Source of the DNA: Oleiphilaceae bacterium
GTDB lineage: Bacteria; Pseudomonadota; Gammaproteobacteria; Pseudomonadales; Oleiphilaceae
Reading direction: 5' to 3'
Assembly: GCA_018334495.1 (NCBI GenBank)
Contig: JAGXLV010000009.1
Coordinates: 1 to 63,143 of the forward strand
DNA length: 63,143 bases
The notes under the pieces were generated by a model. That model ran no database searches and was not told where the DNA came from. It saw only the letters and a list, made by a program, of their open reading frames with translations. Each line of letters begins with the position of its first letter. The stretch's first letter is position 1. The translations under genes and the position numbers were made by a program. This document shows positions 26,121 through 35,299 of this stretch, piece by piece.

Positions 26121-26419
26121 AACCGGTCCTTATTTAAAGATTTTTGCGTCAGGGGCTTAAGTGAACCCTCTTGAGCAACGAAGTTTGGTGATTTTACGTC
26201 ATAAATCAAAAATTGCATCATTATCGTTACGGGCGACCCAAAAGCGGTTGAAGCTGCGAGGGCACTGTGACAGGCTTTATTTCAAATACTTATTTTCAAG
26301 GAAGGATTTCCCTTGTTGTAACCAGAATATGTGTCTTTTGTGTAAATATTTCAGTGTTTTATGCATACTTGATCTGGCCATAAATAAATATTTAATATTC
26401 TATTAAATAGGGGCAAGAG
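26121..26419. other. AT-rich gene-free region
   Basis: About 300 nt, very AT-rich from about 26270 onward. An 81-codon frame (26161-26406) looks like chance. CAAGG...CCTTG (26297-26315) is a short inverted repeat. TTGATC at about 26369 with TAATAT 18 nt later is a possible but weak promoter for the GGDEF-EAL gene. Confidence 0.35.
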
Positions 26420-26497
26420 ATGTATCGGGACTTGACGGTCGTTATGTCCAGACGCAGAAGATTTGCCAGGGGTAATGATGTGGGAGCGATGGCCTGA
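26420..26497 (+). CDS. Possible 25-residue leader peptide (uORF)
   Basis: A complete frame from ATG 26420 to TGA 26495-26497, containing four consecutive arginine codons (SRRRRFARG). Its TGA overlaps the ATG of the GGDEF-EAL gene by one base (TGATG), the usual layout for translational coupling. AGGGGCAAG just upstream could bind ribosomes. Only the arrangement supports it; it may be chance. Confidence 0.3.
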   Translation: MYRDLTVVMSRRRRFARGNDVGAMA

Positions 26498-28770
26498 TGG
26501 CAAAAATCCTGCTGTTACTCAGCCATGAAAGCAACCGCCGGGTGTTGACCGAGGCGCTTCCCCATCACCTTCTTATCGATGCTGACAAAAAGCCGGTCGC
26601 GGACACCGAGCCGGATCTCATTATTATTGATTTTGATCGCCTGCAGAGCGACAAAGACCGTCTGATCCGGATTCGCAACACCCAATCTCCGACGCTGGTG
26701 CCGGTTCTTCTCATGTTGCAGGAAAGGCAGCTTGGTCTTACCAAAGGCGCTTTGGGCCGGGAAGTGGACGACGTGGTTTTCACGCCGGTGCTGATGTCGG
26801 AATTGTTGAGCCGCGTTCGAATACTGAGCCACCTGCGACAACTTTCCATGAGCGAACGCCAGCGCGAACGCGTTGCTTCAGAAAGCCACCTCCAGCATGT
26901 TGACCGTGCCTATCGCATACTGGCGGCTTGTAACGAAGCGGCCATGAGAGCCTGGAGCGAACCAGAACTATTGAACAGTGTGCTGGCGAGCATTGTGAGT
27001 GCCGAAGGCTACCGGATTGCCTGGATCGGATTTGTCCGGTCCGGTTCGGCCACGATTGAAGTCTCGGCTGTTCAGAGTAACAGTACCGCAGAGGATTTCG
27101 ATCCGGCCGTCATACTGCACGGCGAGAGCAGGGCGGATCCCGGGCCCGCCACCCAGGCTGTTCGTGAAAGCCGTGCGGTCATTAAAAGTACCTGCTCTCT
27201 GCCCTCTGAGGATCTTGCCGAAAAATACAGCATCACAACCGCCGTCGCCTTACCCCTGTTTTTTGACGGGGGTAATGTCGGCGGAGTGCTGACAATCTAC
27301 TCAAACCTTCCGGATGCGTTTCACCCTGATGAAATCGCCCTGTTGCAAAATTTGGCCGATAACACGGCCTTCGGCATCTCGACCCTGCGCAACCGCACCC
27401 GGTTGGAGGAACAGCGCTCGTTGGCGCAAAATCGGGCCTACCGGGACTCACTGACCGGGCTACCCAACCGCCAATACCTTAAAGAGCAGTTGACCAAGCT
27501 GGACTCCGGCGCCGAACGGCGCGAATGTTACGCCGCTCTGCTCTTCGTGGACCTGGACGGCTTTAAACGGATCAACGACAGCCTGGGCCATGGCATCGGT
27601 GACCAGTTATTGCGGTTGGTGGCAGAGCGCCTGGAGCATTTGGCGCGTGGCGAGGATTTTGTGGCACGCCTGGGCGGAGACGAGTTTGTTTTCCTGATCA
27701 ACCGGGGTTCAATTGGACCAGTCACCAGCGCTGAGGCCCGGTCGCGGGAATTGGCGCGGGCCGCCACATTACTGGCAGAGCGCCTGGTGGAAAGCATGAA
27801 ATTGCCGTTCAAGGACGGCGTTCATGAACATCACCTTGGGGTCAGTGTGGGGATCAGTCTGTTTCCTGAAGATACACGCTTCGCCACGCATCTGCTTAAC
27901 TGCGCGGATATGGCCATGTATAAAGCGAAATCGAGCGGGGGCAACCAGTTCCAGTTTTATTCGCCGTCTTTGACAGTTGATCAGCACCAGCGGTTGCAGC
28001 TGGAACACGAACTGCATCGTGCTCTGGACCAGGATCAGCTGATGACCCACTACCAGCCGATCGTTAACCTGAGCAATGGTAAAGTTGATTTTATCGAAGC
28101 CCTGATGCGCTGGCGCCGTGATGATGGTTCCCTGGCCAGGCCGGGTGAGTTTCTCAAAGCGTTGGAGGAGACCGGCTTGATTGCCCGTGCCGGTGTTAGT
28201 CTTTTTCGCGAGTCTTGCCGGGCTTTGATGCGCTGCCGCGCCCTGCAACCGGAATTGCGCCTGGCGGTCAATCTGTCGATCAATCAGTTGTGGAACCCGC
28301 AATTACTCGACGAGGTTCGGGCGGTTATGGTTGCGGAAGAGGTGCCCTCTGGCGCTGTGATCATTGAAGTCATGGAAGATGCGTTAGTGCGGGGCAATCA
28401 TCGCATGGAGCATCTGCTCCAGCATCTCAATCAGATGGGATTTGATGTTGCCCTTGATGATTTCGGCACCGGTTACTCATCGCTGGTCCGTCTCAAGGAG
28501 CTGCCACTGACGATGCTGAAGCTCGACAAGGTTTTCCTGCAGGATCTGAACCGGGACAGCTCCGACAGCTCTATGGTCAAGACGATCCGGCACATGGCCG
28601 ATTTTCTTGAGGTAACCCTGGTGGCCGAGGGGGTCGAGACTGAAACGCAATGCGCCCTGCTGCGAGAACTCGATTATGGCTATGGTCAGGGCTTTTTCTT
28701 TGGCGCGCCAATGCCTGAAGCGGAGCTTGAGCCCTTGCTGCGTCATGGTGTCGCCTGGCCTCCGGCCTGA
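26497..28770 (+). CDS. Receiver-like-GAF-GGDEF-EAL cyclic-di-GMP enzyme
   Basis: 757 residues. Residues 1-115 resemble a response-regulator receiver (KILLLLSHESNRR..., LIIIDFDRLQ, VPVLLML), but the acidic pocket is incomplete, so a pseudo-receiver is likely. A coiled linker precedes a GAF domain (about 140-305). GGDEF is intact at 393-397, with an RxxD inhibitory site (RGED) at 384-387. EAL is intact at 534-536, with DDFGTG at 654-659 and AEGVET near 711. Both activities are possible. No membrane helix. GGGAG lies 6-8 nt before the ATG. No histidine kinase partner is adjacent. Confidence 0.92.
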   Translation: MAKILLLLSHESNRRVLTEALPHHLLIDADKKPVADTEPDLIIIDFDRLQSDKDRLIRIRNTQSPTLVPVLLMLQERQLGLTKGALGREVDDVVFTPVLMSELLSRVRILSHLRQLSMSERQRERVASESHLQHVDRAYRILAACNEAAMRAWSEPELLNSVLASIVSAEGYRIAWIGFVRSGSATIEVSAVQSNSTAEDFDPAVILHGESRADPGPATQAVRESRAVIKSTCSLPSEDLAEKYSITTAVALPLFFDGGNVGGVLTIYSNLPDAFHPDEIALLQNLADNTAFGISTLRNRTRLEEQRSLAQNRAYRDSLTGLPNRQYLKEQLTKLDSGAERRECYAALLFVDLDGFKRINDSLGHGIGDQLLRLVAERLEHLARGEDFVARLGGDEFVFLINRGSIGPVTSAEARSRELARAATLLAERLVESMKLPFKDGVHEHHLGVSVGISLFPEDTRFATHLLNCADMAMYKAKSSGGNQFQFYSPSLTVDQHQRLQLEHELHRALDQDQLMTHYQPIVNLSNGKVDFIEALMRWRRDDGSLARPGEFLKALEETGLIARAGVSLFRESCRALMRCRALQPELRLAVNLSINQLWNPQLLDEVRAVMVAEEVPSGAVIIEVMEDALVRGNHRMEHLLQHLNQMGFDVALDDFGTGYSSLVRLKELPLTMLKLDKVFLQDLNRDSSDSSMVKTIRHMADFLEVTLVAEGVETETQCALLRELDYGYGQGFFFGAPMPEAELEPLLRHGVAWPPA

Positions 28771-28778
28771 CAAACTCT

Positions 28779-29846
28779 CTATTGGGTCTGCACCACTTCA
28801 TCGGTCACCTGGTAGGTTCCCTCAAGCCAGGCCAGGATTTCTCTTGCGCCCGGGTGGTCAAACGCTTTGTAGCGTTGTTTGAGCTCGTGTTTGCGCTTCT
28901 CGCTCAGGCGCCCCAGTCCGGCGTCTTCAAGGCTCAAGAGGTCATCACAGACCAGGCCGCCCAGCTCCTCGCCCAAAACCCCGACAGCGGCTAACCGGGT
29001 CGCGGCCAGATACGCGTAATCATCGCCCTGCCGATAGCTTTGCGCCAGGGTGATGGCGGGAATGCAGGTCAGGGTGGGTTGTAGCGCCGGGTTGATGGCG
29101 TGGCCGGTAACTTCGCCACCCAGGGTGGCCGGTCGTCCGGTAAAGCCCCTCAGGTGCAAGTGGCGCGACATGCGATCGCCATCGTTGACCGGGTAGTTGT
29201 CCCAGATCAGCGGCGCGCGGCCCAGGCGTTGTTTCACCGAGCGCAGATGTCCTGACGATAACGCCCGTGAGCAGACCTCTTCGCCGGTCCAGAATACCTC
29301 CACGTCAGGCGCAAGCTGTTGTCCCAGTCTTTCCAGGTAGTTGGCGGGGCGCCGGGCGAAGACCCGGTCCAGAACCGGGTCGTCCGAATAATAGGTTGGG
29401 CAGACCGCCAGGTGCTCCATGGCGCTGTGATTCTGTACCCAGTCAACCACCTCGGCCTGGCGATCGGCCAATGCCGGCAGGTCGCCCGGCATGTCGTCGA
29501 ACAGCAGGGCCAGGCGGCTGACACCCATGTCCGCGAGATGGGTGAGTTTTGTCTGCAAGGCTTCTTTGGCGCTGGCATCGAAAGACCGGTAGATCTCGTA
29601 GGGGCTGAGGCCGACCCCGAAACCCACGCCAAGATTTTCACACTGACCGGCAAACTGACGGAGTTGCTGTGCTTCTTCTTGCGAGTGCAGCTGCTGCCAC
29701 TGGCGCCGCAAAAGCGCATCGCCCTTGGGGGCGTACCAGTAAAAGCTGTAGCCATGGGGCGCCAATGTCCTCATGACCTGTTGGCGCTCATGCCAGGACC
29801 AGTTGGGCCCGTAGAAACCTTCAATAATACCGAGTGGTGGCTGCAT
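28779..29846 (-). CDS. GH84-type beta-N-acetylglucosaminidase domain protein
   Basis: 355 residues, close to a bare GH84 catalytic barrel. Starts IIEGFYGPNWSWHER, has YWYAPKGDALLRRQW, the catalytic aspartate pair D117-D118 in LLFDDMPGD, VFWTGEEVCS and WDNYPVNDG, all GH84 hallmarks (O-GlcNAcase/hyaluronidase family, substrate-assisted hydrolysis of N-acetylglucosaminides). There is no signal peptide or extra module, so an intracellular role is likely, which is unusual for secreted bacterial GH84 enzymes. It follows the six-hairpin glycosidase-like gene on the same strand by 111 nt. Substrate unknown. Confidence 0.88.
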   Translation of the reverse strand: MQPPLGIIEGFYGPNWSWHERQQVMRTLAPHGYSFYWYAPKGDALLRRQWQQLHSQEEAQQLRQFAGQCENLGVGFGVGLSPYEIYRSFDASAKEALQTKLTHLADMGVSRLALLFDDMPGDLPALADRQAEVVDWVQNHSAMEHLAVCPTYYSDDPVLDRVFARRPANYLERLGQQLAPDVEVFWTGEEVCSRALSSGHLRSVKQRLGRAPLIWDNYPVNDGDRMSRHLHLRGFTGRPATLGGEVTGHAINPALQPTLTCIPAITLAQSYRQGDDYAYLAATRLAAVGVLGEELGGLVCDDLLSLEDAGLGRLSEKRKHELKQRYKAFDHPGAREILAWLEGTYQVTDEVVQTQ

Positions 29847-29957
29847 TGTTTCCTGCGTTATTTTGGCGGAATTTCCGAGAGCCCTTGTTGCGACGAATGG
29901 TCAGCCGGAAAACCGACGTTTCACCCACATTAAGCCGTTTTCAGAGACTTCCTGAGT

Positions 29958-32204
29958 TTAAACACCGGCTTTTGTCAGCGTCACTGAACCAGCGCCGCCT
30001 GGTGCCGTTACCGGTTCATAGCCCGGGAGCTTCAGCTCGATGGATGGCGCTTCGCGATGCCATTGCGAATCCCAGGACACCTTGACGCTGTCATCTGTAT
30101 CCGGCGTGATGCTGATGGACAGGGCGCCAAAACTGGTGGGCGCAGGGCCGAACCGCACGGGCTGGTCCTGTTCCAGCCACCGTTGCGGGATACCGCCGCA
30201 GAGCACCAGGCCGTCGCCTTCCTCACGCACGAAGCAGTTGCGGATCATCAGCACCCATTCCGCCGACGCCCAGACGTGATGGCCGTCACCCATGCAGCCG
30301 CCTTTGGTGGCCGGGTGGATAGCTTCGGGCCATTGCCCCGTGGGTGAGGCAAGTTCGGCCACGGAATCCATCAGCTCCAGATAACGGGGGTCGCCCGCCC
30401 GCAGCAGAATCTGGGCGACATGGAGCGTCAGGTAGGCATTGAGGCCGGAGTGAATCATGTCCTGATAGAAGGCGCCGGCGACAAAGCAGCGCTCCATCAG
30501 GAACTCGGCGCAATCCAGGACCCGGTTATCGTCCGGCTGGCAGAGTTGCGTCGGGTAACCGAAGGCCAGGGAGCCAATGGCACCGGCGTCAAGCCGGCGA
30601 TAGGGCGAGGCCGGCATGCCGGGGCGCTGAAGGCGTTGCTCGCAGGCGGCGAGACTGCGCTCGACGGCGCCGGCAAAATCGTCTGCGCCCTCGGCAAATT
30701 CCTTACTGAGCTCCGCGCTGTCGCCGGCGATCATGTCGGAGGCGGCTTTCAGGCCGGCAATACCCCAGAAGTCATCCCAGTAGTAATAATCGTTGGGACC
30801 CAGATGTTCGGCACTGAAGCCGGCCGGCAGCAGTCCGGCATGGGGGACGCCCGGTTTGTCCTTGACGCGCTTGCGTGTGATCCAGCGGGCACCCCGTTTG
30901 ATGGGATCATGCCATTTTTCATCGGGAACCTGACCGGTCAGGTCAAAATAGCGTTTTAAAACCCACAGCACTTCGCCGTTGGCATCCCATTCGCCCTCCT
31001 GGGACCGGAAATAGCCACTGCGGGTCTGGCGTTCCGGAAAGCGGGACAGGGCCCGTTCCGCCCGGCCAGTCAGGCCGATAGCCAAAAGGGCGTTGATGAT
31101 AAAGGCCGCGTCACGGAACCAGAAGCGTTTGTAGGTGAAAGGGCCGGGGTAGACATCGTCCGGCGAATGCAGGATCAGTGACGCCACGGCGGCGTCATAG
31201 AGAAACTGGTAGTGGGGGTCGGGGCATTCCAGCCTCGCATGACCCTCGCGCTCACTCTGCCAGGCATCGGCGCCTGACAGCCGGGCCCGCTCTTTGGTAA
31301 GAGGGATAGAGGCGGTGATTTCACGGGTTTCGCCGGCTTTGACGGCAAAAAGTGCGGCGGCGGTGATCATGCCGACATCGCAAACCCCTTCGGTTTCATC
31401 CTTGCGATCGGTGAGATGAATGTGAACATCGCCGTTGGTGTAGTCCGACACGTGATGGCGCTCGGCGGGCCGGCTGAAGGTCACTGAACGGTCGCCATCG
31501 ATGATCCAGCCGTCTCGTTGCTCTGTCAGGCTGACGCGATTGATAAAGCTGATACCCTCCGGGTTGGCCGGCCGCAATGCCAGGATCAAAGAGCCTCCGA
31601 CCTCTGACCAGGCGCTCAGGCGAAGCTTGCACACCGGAATGCCGTCTTCAAGCTCCACCCAGGCGCGGCTGTCGAGCTTGAGCCCCTGGGCGCTGGCCCG
31701 GGTGTTGACGCTGACGCCGTCTTCCAGGTCCTGCCATTGCTCGCAAGCTTTCGCCCGTGACGGCAGCAGCCGGTTGCCGTTATCGTCCAGCAACCAGCCA
31801 TCCAGGGACCAGCCGTCGTAAAACGGCGTCAACAGGCCGCGGGGATCGACGATGGGCAGCTCGTCGCAATCAGGATGCCCCACCGCCGTCCAGTTACGGT
31901 TGGTCAGGTTGATGTGGGTGATGGAAAAAGCCCTGGGAACGAAGGACTTGTCCAAAGGATCAAACTGGCGCTCGATCCAGTAGGGCCAGACCCAGTCAAG
32001 ATTGTGCTGGATCACCCGGCTGTTGATCAGGCCGCGGGCGTGAAAGACCACGCCGGCACGCAGCAACTCGATGGGCTCGCCGACCTCGGACGGCTGGGCA
32101 AAGCCGTGCAGTTTGGCGAGCAGGGCGATCGGATCCAGAAAACCGTGCTTGCGCGCCATGCGCTTGACGACAATGCGCCAGGGCAGCCATTTCATCCAGG
32201 TCAT
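29958..32204 (-). CDS. Six-hairpin (alpha/alpha)6 glycosidase-like protein
   Basis: 748 residues. The N-terminal half (about 60-330) is beta-rich; the C-terminal half is an (alpha/alpha)6-toroid-like region with TYKRFWFRDAAFIINALLAIGL, GEWDANGEVLWVLKRYFDLTG, YYYWDDFWGIAGL and QWPEAIHP followed by DGHHVWASAEWVLM. This is the style of amylo-1,6-glucosidase/GH15/GH63-like enzymes, with acidic residues in the expected places. No signal peptide. The ATG at 32204 overlaps the TGA of the upstream VTT gene by 4 nt, so the genes are coupled. Exact family and substrate are not recognised. Confidence 0.7.
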   Translation of the reverse strand: MTWMKWLPWRIVVKRMARKHGFLDPIALLAKLHGFAQPSEVGEPIELLRAGVVFHARGLINSRVIQHNLDWVWPYWIERQFDPLDKSFVPRAFSITHINLTNRNWTAVGHPDCDELPIVDPRGLLTPFYDGWSLDGWLLDDNGNRLLPSRAKACEQWQDLEDGVSVNTRASAQGLKLDSRAWVELEDGIPVCKLRLSAWSEVGGSLILALRPANPEGISFINRVSLTEQRDGWIIDGDRSVTFSRPAERHHVSDYTNGDVHIHLTDRKDETEGVCDVGMITAAALFAVKAGETREITASIPLTKERARLSGADAWQSEREGHARLECPDPHYQFLYDAAVASLILHSPDDVYPGPFTYKRFWFRDAAFIINALLAIGLTGRAERALSRFPERQTRSGYFRSQEGEWDANGEVLWVLKRYFDLTGQVPDEKWHDPIKRGARWITRKRVKDKPGVPHAGLLPAGFSAEHLGPNDYYYWDDFWGIAGLKAASDMIAGDSAELSKEFAEGADDFAGAVERSLAACEQRLQRPGMPASPYRRLDAGAIGSLAFGYPTQLCQPDDNRVLDCAEFLMERCFVAGAFYQDMIHSGLNAYLTLHVAQILLRAGDPRYLELMDSVAELASPTGQWPEAIHPATKGGCMGDGHHVWASAEWVLMIRNCFVREEGDGLVLCGGIPQRWLEQDQPVRFGPAPTSFGALSISITPDTDDSVKVSWDSQWHREAPSIELKLPGYEPVTAPGGAGSVTLTKAGV

Positions 32205-32953
32205 TCGGGAGGCTCCACTATTTCTTCCTGTTCGGTGTATTTGGCCAGCGCACGCCGCGCCAGGATGTTCAGGTAGATTACCGCCACCAGGGTGCCGACA
32301 AAACCGGCGCCGTAGACGGCCCATTCCAGCGGTGAACGACCGGTTTCACGCACGCCCAGCAAGGTGAGATCGGCCGCCAGTGAACCAAGATAGACATTGT
32401 GCAGTGAGAAAGGAATATAACCCAGCGCGCAGCCCACCAGAAAACCCCGGAAAGAGAACTCTGTCAAACCGAAGAAGTAATTGGACAGTTTGCTGGGGAA
32501 AAACGGAATAAGGCGGGTCAGGAGCACGATTTTCCAGCCCTGGGGCGTCAGTTCGTCGGACATCACCCTGAGATGGGAGCGCTCCATCACAAAAGCCCTG
32601 GCTCGGGCGCCGAACAGATGACGGGCGATCAGGAAAGACAGGCCCGCGCCCAGCACTGTGCCGGTGACCACGTAAACGGTGCCCTCAAGCACCCCGAAGA
32701 CAAAGCCGGCGCCGGTAGTGAGCAGAACTCCCGGCAGCAACAGCACCATGACGGCCGCCATCAACACGATAAACAGCGCGGCCGCCCAGGCGCCCTGGGC
32801 CTCGAACCAGCGCAGCAGCTCCACCACACGTTCGTGTATGCCGAAGGCATAGAGCACCGCCAGAACCGCGCCGACGAACAGAATGCTTGCGGCAACGCCC
32901 AGCAACGGCGATTTCTTCCAGCCGGCACGTTGTTCCAGTTCGGCCTGTTCCAT
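32201..32953 (-). CDS. TVP38/TMEM64 (VTT-domain) membrane protein
   Basis: About 250 residues with five to six helices. The VTT/DedA-like core holds LPGVLLTTGAGFVFGVLEGTV and, further on, GWKIVLLTRLIPFFPSKLSNYFFGL, the conserved arginine-proline motif of TVP38/DedA proteins, some of which move lipids across membranes. Numbered from ATG 32953 (MEQAELEQ), with AGGAG about 12 nt upstream; a GTG at 33007 is possible. First gene of an operon with two glycosidase-fold proteins, which suggests a link to glycolipid or lipid-linked glycan handling, by inference only. Confidence 0.85.
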   Translation of the reverse strand: MEQAELEQRAGWKKSPLLGVAASILFVGAVLAVLYAFGIHERVVELLRWFEAQGAWAAALFIVLMAAVMVLLLPGVLLTTGAGFVFGVLEGTVYVVTGTVLGAGLSFLIARHLFGARARAFVMERSHLRVMSDELTPQGWKIVLLTRLIPFFPSKLSNYFFGLTEFSFRGFLVGCALGYIPFSLHNVYLGSLAADLTLLGVRETGRSPLEWAVYGAGFVGTLVAVIYLNILARRALAKYTEQEEIVEPPE

Positions 32954-33137
32954 GCGTTTTGGAATCTCCTGACCATTAACATCGAAGTTCAAGGCGTGCG
33001 GAATCACGCCGAATGTTTGCTGCCTACTAGCCTAGTTTAGGGCAAGCCGGTAAAACAAGATGTTGTTAGAATCGTGATCAAGACTGGTTCATGATAGGAA
33101 GATCAGACCCCTTACGGGACAGGGAGATCCACGCATC

Positions 33138-34166
33138 ATGAATAGCCCCAGGTCCAGCGCCCCCGACCAGCGTATCGGCGGGAATGACAAAACCGATATC
33201 GACGAAAAAAGGGTCGCGCAGTTTCTGCGAGACCCGCAAAGCTATCCGGAGCCAACCTCACAGGTGGAGGTCAAGGAAACGCATTTGTCCTGTGTCTATC
33301 TGACTGATGATTTTGTCTACAAGCTTAAGAAGGCCCTGCGATATGACTACCTGGATTTCAGTACCCCCGGGGCGCGGCTGCGTAACTGCGAAACCGAAGT
33401 GGCGATCAATTCCGAGCTGGCTCCCGAAGTCTATCAGGGCGTTGTTACCCTGGCGGAGGATCAGGATGCTGGCCTGAACCTTCAGGGGCGGGGTCGAGCG
33501 CTGGATTATCTGGTTAAAATGCGCCGTCTGCCTGACGACGATAATCTGGAATACCAGCTGGCGCAAAACGGACCTGATCCCGACAAGGTCAGTGCCGCGG
33601 CCAGGCGCCTGGCCCGTTTCTACATGTCGCACGCGGTGGACGGACCGGTTCGCCCCGAAAGCCTGCAGAGCGATCTGGAAGCTCGGGTTGAAGAGTTGAA
33701 CAGCCTGCCGGTTGACTGTGGCAACGACTTAAGTCAACTGCGTGATGCCACGCTGGCGTTATTGCGGGACAACTGGCAGGTTGTTGGCGACCGCCGGCTC
33801 AAGGATGTTCACGGTGACCTGAGGCCCCAGCATGTTTATCTGGGGCCGGAGCCCGTATTCATTGATCGCCTTGAGTTCAACGCCAGGCTCCGTCTGATGG
33901 ACCCCCTGGAAGAATTAAGTTTCTTCGCGATGGAGTGCGAGCGTCATGGCAATCGCTGGGTGGGCGAGCGCTTTATCGGCGTTTACCTGGAATTGGCGGG
34001 TGAAACCCGGGCGCAGCCCTTGATTGCGCTTTATACGGGCTATCGCGCCCTGCTTTGGGCTGTTTTGAGTGCCCGCCATCTTGATCGCAACGACCACCGC
34101 AAGCCCTGGGCCGACATAAGCCGGGAGTATCTCCGGCTCGGCCTTAAAACGGCCACTAATCCATAA
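33138..34166 (+). CDS. Aminoglycoside-phosphotransferase-fold kinase (COG2187 N-half)
   Basis: 342 residues of the APH/choline-kinase fold. The catalytic loop is HGDLRPQHV at 225-233 (D227 as base) and the metal aspartate is D243 in FIDRLEF. The N-terminal part has the VYLTDDFVYKLKKALRYDYLDF segment, where the lysine should hold ATP. In COG2187 proteins this domain is often fused to a P-loop kinase/ATPase; here the second half is missing. Resistance is unlikely; the natural substrate is unknown. It converges with the PRPP synthetase gene, overlapping by 11 nt. Confidence 0.75.
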   Translation: MNSPRSSAPDQRIGGNDKTDIDEKRVAQFLRDPQSYPEPTSQVEVKETHLSCVYLTDDFVYKLKKALRYDYLDFSTPGARLRNCETEVAINSELAPEVYQGVVTLAEDQDAGLNLQGRGRALDYLVKMRRLPDDDNLEYQLAQNGPDPDKVSAAARRLARFYMSHAVDGPVRPESLQSDLEARVEELNSLPVDCGNDLSQLRDATLALLRDNWQVVGDRRLKDVHGDLRPQHVYLGPEPVFIDRLEFNARLRLMDPLEELSFFAMECERHGNRWVGERFIGVYLELAGETRAQPLIALYTGYRALLWAVLSARHLDRNDHRKPWADISREYLRLGLKTATNP

Positions 34167-35130
34167 GCACGGGCGTTTCCCGGCCGGTGTGGAGCGCCTT
34201 GATGGCCTCGGCGAAGAGTCCGGCTACCGAAACCACCGTTACATTGCTTCCCGCCGGAGCTTCCTGTTGCGGTGTGACGCTGTCGGTGATCAGCAACTGA
34301 TCCAGGGTCTCGGCTTTGTAGAGTTTTTCAGACCCCGGCCCGAATAACGCGTGGGTGATGACGGCGTACACCCGGGTCGCGCCCTTGTCCCGGCACGCCT
34401 GAGCGGCCCGTAGGAGCGTGGTGCCGCCAGACACCAGATCATCCACGATGATGGCCACCTTGCCGGAAAGGTTGCCGACTACCGCGTCACCGGTGACCAC
34501 CCCTTCGCTGCGCCGCTTCTCCATGAACGCCGTTGGCGGCTCATGTCCGACGATCGCGGTCCAGGCATCGCGAAAGCGGTCGACCCGCTTGGTGCCACCG
34601 GAATCCGGCGATACCACCACCACCGATTCATTGCCGATTTTTTCTTTTATTGCCTGCACAAACAAGCCGTGGGCCTCCAGATGCTCCGCCCGGCAGCGGA
34701 AGGAATTGTCGAAAGCGGCGCGGTTGTGCACTTCCAGGGCAAGCACACAGTCCGTCCCCATGGCTTCGAGCAATTGCGCCATATAACGGGTGGTGATGGG
34801 GTCCCGCTTTTTCGTGCGTCGATCCTTGCGGGCGTATGCCTGATACGGCAGCACAGCCGTAACGCTGGCGGCACCGGCATCTTTGACGGCGCCAATGAAA
34901 AACAGGAGCCGACAAAGCTTGTCGTTCACGCTGTGGGTCTTGTCGCCAAACAGGGTATGCAGGACGTAGATGTCGAGCCCCCGGACATCGGAAAGCGGTC
35001 TGACTTTGTGTTCGCCGTCTTCAAAGTCACGGGCTTCGTGGGCCGCCAGCTTGATCTCCAGGTGGGCGGCAACCGATTTGCCAAAGTCTTCGGTGCCTTC
35101 CAGGGCGAATAAAACGGGTTGTCTGTCCAT
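34156..35130 (-). CDS. Divergent ribose-phosphate pyrophosphokinase (PRPP synthetase paralogue)
   Basis: 324 residues of the Prs fold, making PRPP from ribose 5-phosphate and ATP. The flexible ATP loop is YARKDRRTKKRDPIT (99-113), and the PRPP-binding loop VDDLVSGGT is at 229-237. The metal histidine is H135 in ALEVHNRA, while the usual DLHAxQIQGFF wording is lost, so this is a variant class, probably not the housekeeping prsA. It starts 169 nt from the divergent eIF2B-like gene, with inverted repeats between. An alternative reading is an enzyme acting on ribose 1,5-bisphosphate or PRPP. Confidence 0.85.
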   Translation of the reverse strand: MDRQPVLFALEGTEDFGKSVAAHLEIKLAAHEARDFEDGEHKVRPLSDVRGLDIYVLHTLFGDKTHSVNDKLCRLLFFIGAVKDAGAASVTAVLPYQAYARKDRRTKKRDPITTRYMAQLLEAMGTDCVLALEVHNRAAFDNSFRCRAEHLEAHGLFVQAIKEKIGNESVVVVSPDSGGTKRVDRFRDAWTAIVGHEPPTAFMEKRRSEGVVTGDAVVGNLSGKVAIIVDDLVSGGTTLLRAAQACRDKGATRVYAVITHALFGPGSEKLYKAETLDQLLITDSVTPQQEAPAGSNVTVVSVAGLFAEAIKALHTGRETPVLMD

Positions 35131-35149
35131 ACCATCCTCTGATCAGTGG

Positions 35150-35179
35150 CTGACTCTTGGGTACAGGCCCCATAGTCAG
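35150..35179. promoter_or_regulatory. Inverted repeat between prs-like and eIF2B-like genes
   Basis: CTGACT (35150-35155) and AGTCAG (35174-35179) are perfect inverted hexamers with a partial TGGG/CCCA pair inside, lying between two divergent genes. A second short pair, AACGC/GCGTT, follows near 35186-35204. Position suggests an operator shared by both genes; no known regulator motif is recognised. Confidence 0.35.
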
Positions 35180-35299
35180 ATTGGTAACGCCCATTGTCAG
35201 CGTTCCCTTCAAGAATAGGTCAAGAAGGGCCCCTTGATAACCACCTGGCGAGGATAGAGTGTAGTTTTTATCGCAGGCAACGGAAGAAAGGGGCATTCG

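Noticed and set aside
26161..26406. 81-codon frame in AT-rich DNA
   Set aside because: No motif, no ribosome site, and composition follows the AT-rich background.
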